Positions 56,444 through 64,000 of a DNA stretch of 64,000 bases are shown here, piece after piece; positions within the stretch are counted from its first letter, which is position 1; each line of letters opens with the position of its first letter. Source of the stretch: Petrosia ficiformis (Eukaryota; Porifera; Demospongiae; Haplosclerida; Petrosiidae). The stretch lies in assembly GCA_947044365.1 (NCBI GenBank), contig OX345636.1:58655537-58719536 (forward strand). Direction: 5' to 3'. The notes below the pieces were generated by a model, which made no database searches, was not told the origin of the DNA, and saw nothing but the letters and a program-made list of their open reading frames with translations. The translations under genes and the position numbers were made by a program.

Positions 56444-57672
56444 AGCCTGAACATAATCAAACTGCAAAGCATTTCATCTCCTTGTTCATGGATAAAGAAC
56501 TACTGCATCTCCCGAGTGATTAGTTGGTGAAAGTCAGATATTCCAGTATAGAAGAGCAGCCACAAAAATTGATGAGCACAATAATTATTGTATTACAATT
56601 TTGTGTAATACATTTTTTAATAGACAATAGGTATATATCTTTTAAAAAATATTGAAACAATCTTGAGTGAATTTATGGACATTTAAATTGCAAATTGATA
56701 GTATAATATTGTGTTAATCTAGATAATAATAATAACAATAAATAAGAATGTATAATTTCAGTTGAATACACTTTTTTCTCCACAGAATGTATCTTAATTA
56801 CTGCATAGGGTGATACAGTTTGTATTCATCAACAATCTATATAACAGCACTATGCAAACTTCAACAATGAACACAACCACATTATTTAGTGATATATGAT
56901 AACATAATGCATGTGATATTGCTATAAATATATTATATGCAATTATGTACATCACAGGCGCCAGTAATCATACTAATGTCTTGTTATTCTTTCTTAGCTC
57001 TTCTTGTTATTCATTGTATTCACTTTCTCTTGCATTTCAATGAATGTTATGAAAGGCCTTTGTGGGTAGGTAGAATCATTGGGTAAGTCATTATTTAGCA
57101 TTTAGAATGAAAGAACATAGAAGAGCTGTTGTAATTGGAGATATGAATGCCTCAGCAATTGCAAATCGCGTAAATTAATGGGAAGAAACTAAGGATGTCT
57201 ACTGGAATCTTGGCACATGATAAACCATCCTGATCATGTGAATAGAGAGAAAGGATATCTATCACTCTTTTGTACCTCAGATTGATGACTAAAGCTGTAT
57301 CATTATAATAATAATATAATTGATATCATTCTAAATTAGTATAAATTAGTTGATATTACCACTAACCTGTTTATTTTTATTTCAAAAACATACCAAATTA
57401 TCACATAATGTGAATAATTATCAATATCCTTACATGGATGAAAGTGCTAATCAAAACAATTAGTATAATAATTATTTACTAAGTGTATGGATGTGCAAAT
57501 GCATGCATGCGCGCGCATGTGTGCACATGCATGCTCATGTTACATGCTCATGTTACACAAGCATGTATGCGGGCATGCTTGTAGCTTATTTAATGTTTCC
57601 TCCTACTGAATATTATTCATTATTTCATAACAACAAAAACAAGATCTCAGTAAACAACAGAAGGTATCGAAC

Positions 57673-57864
57673 ATGACTACAGAAAAGAAAGATTTAAAGT
57701 TTACAGATATTGACCATTCTATTACCTTCAACAGTAAGGTCTCCAATATTGCAGATGATTACTTATTCAATAAAGAAACAGTAAAAAGTGGATTGAAGAG
57801 AAAGAGGGAACCTGAGAATATTGTTGGTACAAAGAAAAGTAAAAAGAGGCTAAGAGGACTTTAA
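57673..57864 (+). CDS. Small basic protein, copy B (63 aa)
   Basis: MTTEKKDLKFTDIDHSITFN, then SKVSNIADDYLFNKETVKSG and LKRKREPENIVGTKKSKKRL-RGL. The N-terminal half is acidic/polar and the C-terminal half very basic, with a bipartite nuclear-signal shape (KRKR...KKSKKR). There is no known domain. The acceptor-like 'tttcag' before copies C and D is 'tttcat' here. Flanks match copy D. Confidence 0.55.
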   Translation: MTTEKKDLKFTDIDHSITFNSKVSNIADDYLFNKETVKSGLKRKREPENIVGTKKSKKRLRGL

Positions 57865-58205
57865 AGCTTGAATGTAATGATCTCTAGAGCATTTCATTGT
57901 TCATGGATACAGAACTACTATAGCTGGCAAGTGATATTTGAAGAACAAACAAACACAGATATTGTGGTGTAGAAGAGCAGCCATAATATTTGATGAACAC
58001 AATAATTACTGCATTGCAATTTTGTTTCATTTCTTTAATAGACAAATAGCTACTTAAATGTATTTTGAAAGAATAAAGTTATTAAAAAATATTGAGTGAA
58101 TTTACATACATTCAATTGATAATAATAGATCTTATACTTTGTAAAGCTGGCAACTCTAATAATACAAGAATACTTAAAAACATTTTCAATATAAATGAAG
58201 GAAGA

Positions 58206-58442
58206 TGTAGGAACGTCAAAACACAAAAAGCATGTGAGCAAGGTTGGGAGGCTAACATATGACCCAAAACTAAACAAACCACTTCCTTAATTATAACTCT
58301 ACATAGGTACTTACACTGCTATAAAGCAAAATACAAAGAGTCTTATTATGTATATAGGGTTATATGGAAGTGGTTTGTTTAATTTTGGGTCCTATGTTAG
58401 CCTCCCAACCTTGTTTGCATGCTTTTTTGGGTTTTTGACATC
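58206..58442. mobile_element. Diverged fold-back MITE
   Basis: Arms 'aaggttgggaggctaacata' and 'tatgttagcctcccaacctt' pair perfectly. The ends 'gtcaaaacacaaaaagcatg' and 'catgcttttttgggttttga' also pair. It is a relative of the 20066 family by layout and by 'gcaaaatacaaagag' in the loop. It sits between copies B and C. Confidence 0.7.
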
Positions 58443-58659
58443 CTGTTATAATTTAAATCGTAAAAGTGTATGGATGATGTGCGATTATATGCATGCACAT
58501 GTGTAGCATTTGTGCACATGCATGCATACTCATGTTACACAAGCATGTATGCATGCATGCTTGTAGCTTGCTTCTATAAAATGTTTCCTCACACTGAAAA
58601 TTATGCATTATTTCAGAACAACAAAACAAGATCTCAGTAAGCAACAGAAGATATCGAAC

Positions 58660-58854
58660 ATGACTACTGAAAAGAAAGACTTAAAGCAGTTAACAGATAT
58701 TGACCATTCCCTTACCTTCAACAGTAAAGTCTCTAATATTGCAGATGATAACTTATTCAATAAAGAAACAGTAAAAAGTGGATTGAAGAGAAAGAGGGAA
58801 CCTGAGAATATTGTTGGTACAAAGAAAAGTAAAAAAAGACTGAGAAGACTTTAA
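58660..58854 (+). CDS. Small basic protein, copy C (64 aa)
   Basis: MTTEKKDLKQLTDIDHSLTF, then NSKVSNIADDNLFNKETVKS and the same basic tail. The frame is open upstream (TTKQDLSKQQKISN) to an acceptor 'ttatttcag' at 58615, so a spliced longer N terminus is possible. The 3' flank matches copy A ('aatcaaactgcaaag'). Confidence 0.6.
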   Translation: MTTEKKDLKQLTDIDHSLTFNSKVSNIADDNLFNKETVKSGLKRKREPENIVGTKKSKKRLRRL

Positions 58855-60096
58855 GCCTTGAATGTAATCAAACTGCAAAGTATTTCAAGTATTCCTGGGT
58901 AAAGAACTACAGCATTTCTCGGGTGAAAGTCAGATATTCTGGTATAGAAGAGCAACCACAAAAACTAATGAACACAATAATTATTGTATTGCAATTTTGT
59001 GTAATACATTTTTAAATAGACAATAGCTATATACTTGTTTAAAGAAGTTATTAAAATCATTGAAAAAATCTTGAGTTAATATCTGGACATTCAAATTGCA
59101 AATTAATATAATATTCTGTAAATCTAGATAAAAATAATAAAGAAGAATGTAAAATTTCAGTTCAATACGCCTTTTTCTCCACAGTACATTCTGCTAATTA
59201 CTGTATAAGGTGATACAGTTTGTATTCATTAGTGTGAAAATTATTCAACATAATCAACAATCTATATAACAGCATTATGCAAACTTCAACAATGAACACA
59301 ACCACATTATTTAGTGATATATGATAACATAATGCATGTGACATTGCTATGAATATGTTATGTATGCAATTATGTACATCACAGGCTGTAATTATACTAA
59401 TATCTTGTTATTCTTTCTTAGCTCTTCTTGTTATTCATTGTATTCACTTTCTCTTGTATAATACGAAAGGTCTTCGTGGCTATGTAGAACCATCAGGTAA
59501 GTCATTATTTAGCATTTCGAATGAAAGAACATAGAGGCAGCTGTTGTAATTGGAGATATATGAATGCCTCAGCAATTGCAGATGGTGAAATTAATGGGAA
59601 GAAACTAATGGATGTCTACTGGAATCTTGGCACATGATAAACCATCCTGATCATGTGAATAGAGAGAAAGGATATCTATCACTCATTTGCAATCATTTCA
59701 GATTGATGAATAAAGCTGTATCATTAATATTTTATTCTAAATTAGTATACAATAGTTGTTATTAACACTAACCTGTTTATTTTTATTTTCAAAAAAACAA
59801 ACAAAATTATCACATAATGTGAATAATTATCAATTTCCTTACATGGATGAAAGTGCTAATCAAAACAATTATTATTTACTAAATTGAGGAAATCGTATAA
59901 GTGTATGGATGTGCAATTATAGGCATGTGCGCATGTGTGCACAATTTGTGTACATGCATGCATGCTCATGTTACACAAGCATGTAGGCATGCATGCCTGT
60001 AGCTTGCTTCTATAAAATGTTTCCCAATACTGAAAATTACTCATTATTTCAGAGCAACAAAAACAAGATCTCTGTAAGCAGCAGAAGATGTCAAAC

Positions 60097-60291
60097 ATGA
60101 CTACTGAAAAGAAGGAATTGAACCAGTCAACAGATATTGACCATTCTATTACCTTCAACAGTAAAGTCTCCAATATTGCAGATGATTACTTATTCAATAA
60201 AGAAACAGTAAAAAGTGGATTGAAGAGAAAGAGGGAACCTGAGAATATTGTTGGTACAAAGAAAAGTAAAAAGAGGCTAAGAAGACTTTAA
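60097..60291 (+). CDS. Small basic protein, copy D (64 aa, possibly a spliced 3' exon)
   Basis: MTTEKKELNQSTDIDHSITF, then NSKVSNIADDYLFNKETVKS and KKSKKRLRRL. It is open back to an acceptor 'ttatttcag' at 60051: EQQKQDLCKQQKMSN. The upstream segment 59349-59494 (MNMLCMQLCTSQAVIILISC, then YSFLALLVIHCIHFLLYN and TKGLRGYVEPS) ends in a phase-1 'gtaagt' donor that joins in frame to it. It would give a small protein with an N-terminal hydrophobic segment and a basic tail. Function unknown. Confidence 0.55.
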   Translation: MTTEKKELNQSTDIDHSITFNSKVSNIADDYLFNKETVKSGLKRKREPENIVGTKKSKKRLRRL

Positions 60292-60499
60292 AGCTTGAAT
60301 GTAATCAACTCTAGAGTATTTCATTGTTCATGGATACAGAACTACTATAGCTGGCAAGTGATATTTGAAGAACAAACAAACACAGATATTGTGGTGTAGA
60401 AGAGCAGCCATAATATTTGATGAATTGCAATTTTATTTCATTTCTTTAATAGACAAATAGCTACTTGTATTTAAAGTTAATCTTGAGTGAATTTATAGA

Positions 60500-61299
60500 C
60501 ATTCAATTGATAATAATAGATCTAATAGTTTGTAAAACTGGCAATAATATATTTATGTCTTTTACGTAATCGAAATATTATGTTAAATATTACAATAAAT
60601 ACTAAAGTAAGAATTTCCAGTGATTGGTTACATATTACCTTTGCTTTTAGAATTTATACTAACTATACTATGTGATATATAATTATATAATTATAATTTT
60701 ATCCCGATACGGCGAAACATCAAAGTAAACCACAGGTTTATAAATCAGATATAGAAACTTGTGGTCAGATATAAAACCTGCCGTCGAAACAGACTACAAG
60801 AAAACAACGCTTACCTTCTCCAAAGTGCAGACAAAAGGTAGGAGAAGCATCAGACATCAACAAAGGTTTAGTCTTTCGTGAAATATATTAATTATAACAC
60901 GCCTACTCGTGCTATATCAGATTTATAACACTTACAGTTTCGTAACCCGGGGGCTTTTGAAAAAAGAATGAATTAATTTTAATAATAATTCCAACCACAC
61001 CTACCATGGATGTAATATACTGATTGCGAGGTGTGGCTCAGCATCTCATTAAAATCAAAACCTTCGTTGCAAATGAATACAGGCAATTTGCAACTTTCTC
61101 CAACTTCTGGAGCAATCTAACACTCACCTCAACCTTGCTTACCAATTACTGCAAGCACAGCATCTACTCAAGTCTGCACACGAACGCTATTTGTCACTTA
61201 TTCTCCCAACATCCCTTTCTCTCTCGCTAGAACCAGCTAGAAACCCAAGTCTATACATCACACAAACATCAACATAACGTTCTACTCTCCTCTCCTTTC

Positions 61300-61334
<35 letters not shown>

Positions 61335-61890
61335 TATTTTAAGCTAACTTCAAAGTAACATCAAAGGGCGGACACTTGAATCAAAGCACCGCTAGACCAC
61401 ATCCAACGAAGCGTAGGCGTTTTGAACAATAGAATGCCGACATGCCGCCACCACATTGGTATACTCTTGTAATCTACAGTAATTTGGGGTGTGGTACATC
61501 CAAGACCCAGCCATTGCAGTGAAATTTAGCAATGTAATAAGTAGGTGTGGTACTTCCTATCTGACAGGATGTTGTAAAATTACAACACTAAAAAACTGAA
61601 AGTGTTATATGGCATAAAATATTTGCAGTGGAGTTGGTGAAATCTCTTGTGATCTGGTGGTTCTATGAAGAACCAGGAGTGGTATACAACCACAAATTAA
61701 AAGAAAAATGACACCAACAACAGATGAAAACACAAAAACAGTGACAATGAGAACAGAAACTGGAATAAAGACACTGAAATGTCATCAGATTAAATTAACA
61801 TCGTTTGACAAGTACTCGTACCCTCTGAGTCGTGGAATGATGGTCTCCTACGTTTACGACAACTGTACCCTTCCAACAACAAGTGAACTA
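60500..61890. other. Intergenic region with a 30-base poly(T) tract
   Basis: No gene recognised. Poly(T) of 30 bases at 61302-61331 could be the tail of a retrocopy on the minus strand, but no retrocopy body is identified. An ORF of 93 codons on the plus strand (61708-61989) overlaps the antisense transposase remnant and is rejected. Confidence 0.5.
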
Positions 61891-61893
61891 GTT

Positions 61894-62310
61894 CCAATCG
61901 AAATTACACTTATGATCAAAAGCATAGTACTTGTGCAACTGATCAGTTTTAGCAACTGCCCCCATAAACTTGTTGTATGCAGGCAGTAATGGGGGAACTG
62001 ATTGAGCTACAAGTAGTCATGATTTTCGCCCTACTTGTTCCCTGTAAACCTTACCCTTCATGGATTGTGGGAAAACATTCGTAACAAAGCTGACAACCTT
62101 GCGATCATGGAAAACAAAATAGTTATTCCCACTTGATGAGCAAGAGTTATACGAACCCTTTGGAGGAGCACTGTTGTCTTTGGGGTCAGTGTCGTCTGTA
62201 GGACCTTCCATACCCGTAAATTCTGGGTACATTCCAGAGTACAGCGATTGGAGAAGGCTATGAGCTTTAGCCTCACGTTTACGATCAGAAGAAGACGAAC
62301 CTGTAGACAT
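61894..62310 (-). pseudogene. piggyBac-like transposase fragment
   Basis: Minus strand from 62310: NNYFVFHDRKVVSFVTNVFP then QSMKGKVYREQVG. After a break near 62015 it reads QSVPPLLPAYNKFMGAVAKT then DQLHKYYAFDHKCNFDW and a stop. 'DRKxVxFVTNVFP' and 'PAYNKFMGAVDxxDQ' are characteristic of DDE_Tnp_1_7 (piggyBac) proteins; the Asp usually found in GAVD is Ala here. Both ends of the transposase are missing. It is a dead fragment. Confidence 0.72.
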
Positions 62311-62412
62311 GAAAAATTACATAATCATTTAATGCACTTGTAGTGTGTGAATCAAAATAATTAATTATGAGCACAATTATATGCAAAATACTACACATAA
62401 TTTAATTAATAC

Positions 62413-64000
62413 GTTCATGAATATTCATGAGATTACGGTAACAACGATCAATATTGAAAGTTTGTGGTTAGTGGGTGGGATATACTCCACCCTCTGCCTA
62501 TGAATATAGTTAAATCTCAGTGCATTTACATGTAAAATTGGGCCCCAATTTAAGTAATATGCTCATGAATATTCATGAGTTTGACGTCACAATCATGAAT
62601 ATTCATGAATGTGTGGTTAGTGGGTGGGGTATACTCCACCCTCTACCTATGAATATAGTTAAATCTCAGTCTAATTGCATGTAAAAATGGGCCCAAATTT
62701 AAGTAATATGCTCATGAATATTCATGAGTTTGACGTCACAATCATGAATATTTATGATTGTGTGGTTAGTGGGTGGGGTATACTCCACCCTCTGCCTATG
62801 AATATAGTTAAATCTCAGTGCATTTGCATGTAAAATTGGGACCAAATTTAAGTAATATGCTCATGAATATTCATGAGTTTGACGTCACAATCATGAATAT
62901 TCATGATTGTGTGGTTAGTGGGTGGGGTATACTCCACCCTCTGCCTATGAATATAGTTAAATCTCAGTGCATTTGCATGTAAAATTGGGCCCAAATTTAC
63001 GTAATATGCTCATGAATATTCATGAGTTTGACGTCACAGTCATGAATATTCATGATTGTGTGTTTAGTGGGTGGGGTATACTCCACCTACTACCTATGAA
63101 TATAGTTAAATCTCAGTGCATTTGCATGTAAAATTGGGCCCAAATTTACGTAATATGCTCATGAATATTCATGAGTTTGACGTCACAATCATGAATATTT
63201 ATGATTGTGTGGTTAGTGGGTGGGGTATACTCCACCCTCTGCCTATGAATATAGTTAAATCTCAGTGCATTTGCATGTAAAATTGGGCCCAAATTTACGT
63301 AATATGCTCATGAATATTCATGAGTTTGACGTCACAGTCATGAATATTCATGATTGTGTGGTTAGTGGGTGGGGTATACTCCACCTACTACCTATGAATA
63401 TAGTTAAATCTCAGTGCATTTGCATGTAAAATTGGGACCAAATTTACGTAATATGCTCATGAATATTCATGAGTTTGACGTCACAATCATGAATATTTAT
63501 GATTGTGTGGTTAGTGGGTGGGGTATACTCCACCCTCTGCCTATGAATATAGTTAAATCTCAGTGCATTTGCATGTAAAATTGGGCCCAAATTTAAGTAA
63601 TATGCTCATGAATATTCATGAGTTTGACGTCACAATCATGAATATTCATGATTGTGTGGTTAGTGGGTGGGGTACACTCCACCCTCTGCCTATGAATATA
63701 GTTAAATCTCAGTGCATTTGCATGTAAAATTGGGCCCAAATTTACGTAATATGCTCATGAATATTCATGAGTTTGACGTCACAATCATGAATTTTCACGA
63801 TTGTGTGGTTAGTGGGTGGGGTATACTCCACCCTCTGCCTATGAATATAGTTAAATCTCAGTGCATTTGCATGTAAAATTGGGCCCAAATTTACGTAATA
63901 TGCTCATGAATATTCATGAGTTTGACGTCACAATCATGAATTTTCACGATTGTGTGGTTAGTGGGTGGGGTATACTCCACCCTCTACCTATGAATATAGT
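62413..64000. repeat. 149-base satellite with CRE, octamer and palindromes
   Basis: About 10.6 head-to-tail units to the window edge. The anchor 'tgggtggg' is at 62472, 62621, 62770, 62919 and 63068, exactly 149 apart. Most units contain TTTGACGTCACAATC (perfect CRE TGACGTCA), ATTTGCAT (octamer), TCATGAATATTCATGA (16-base perfect palindrome), TTGGGCCCAA and 'tagtgggtggggtatactcc'. Units differ by a few substitutions (for example CAGTC for CAATC, 'tacta' for 'ctctg'). Confidence 0.96.

Noticed and set aside
61708..61989. 93-codon plus-strand ORF
   Set aside because: Overlaps antisense to the piggyBac-like fragment and has no recognisable features of its own.

Overview
The window looks like AT-rich, repeat-rich nuclear DNA from an early-branching animal, most likely a demosponge of the Amphimedon type. 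The reasons are GT-AG introns (several of 45-65 bases), an ankyrin/GTPase/death-domain gene, a BLOC-2 subunit gene, and a dense load of DNA-transposon remnants and minisatellites. The species is an inference; I ran no search. There are no operons, no CRISPR arrays and no tRNA or rRNA genes that I can recognise.

Layout. (1) Bases 1-26,900, plus strand: the 3' part of one large gene. Three single ankyrin repeats, each on its own 99-base phase-0 exon, are separated by introns of 9-11 kb. They lead to a 710-codon exon carrying a ROC-COR-like GTPase module and a last exon with a death-domain-like fold. The order ANK-ROC-COR-death recalls DAPK1; no kinase is visible here. The giant introns hold tandemly duplicated blocks, a broken Crypton-type recombinase, a hAT/BED remnant, fold-back elements and a 33-base satellite with a TIR element inserted in it.

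(2) Bases 27,190-35,700: a cluster of small, partly broken genes. It contains two short proteins with a Cys/His finger (one per strand), two paralogous spliced genes ending in a 'LPWRS-LN' motif, and a convergent pair of related coiled-coil genes interrupted by frameshifts. Several breaks fall on runs of eight A. Introns here carry 49-base and 82-base minisatellites.

(3) Bases 35,700-38,480: intergenic, with dispersed repeats and a CpG-rich stretch holding a strong hairpin.

(4) Bases 38,480-55,270, minus strand: a gene of about 27 exons that I identify as HPS6 (BLOC-2 subunit, biogenesis of lysosome-related organelles). Its introns hold a 12-base minisatellite of about 0.8 kb and two tandem repeats that run across splice acceptors.

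(5) Bases 55,400-60,500, plus strand: a two-level tandem duplication. A 2.4-kb unit, itself an old duplicate, is present twice and gives four copies of a small basic 63-67 aa ORF (one broken).

(6) Bases 60,500-64,000: intergenic DNA, a piggyBac-like transposase remnant on the minus strand, and a 149-base satellite that runs off the window. Each satellite unit carries a CRE palindrome, an octamer and two TCATGAATATTCATGA-type palindromes.

The two well-supported genes point to innate immune or cell-death signalling (ANK-ROC-COR-death) and endolysosomal trafficking (HPS6). They are not obviously functionally linked. Most of the rest is mobile or tandemly repeated DNA.
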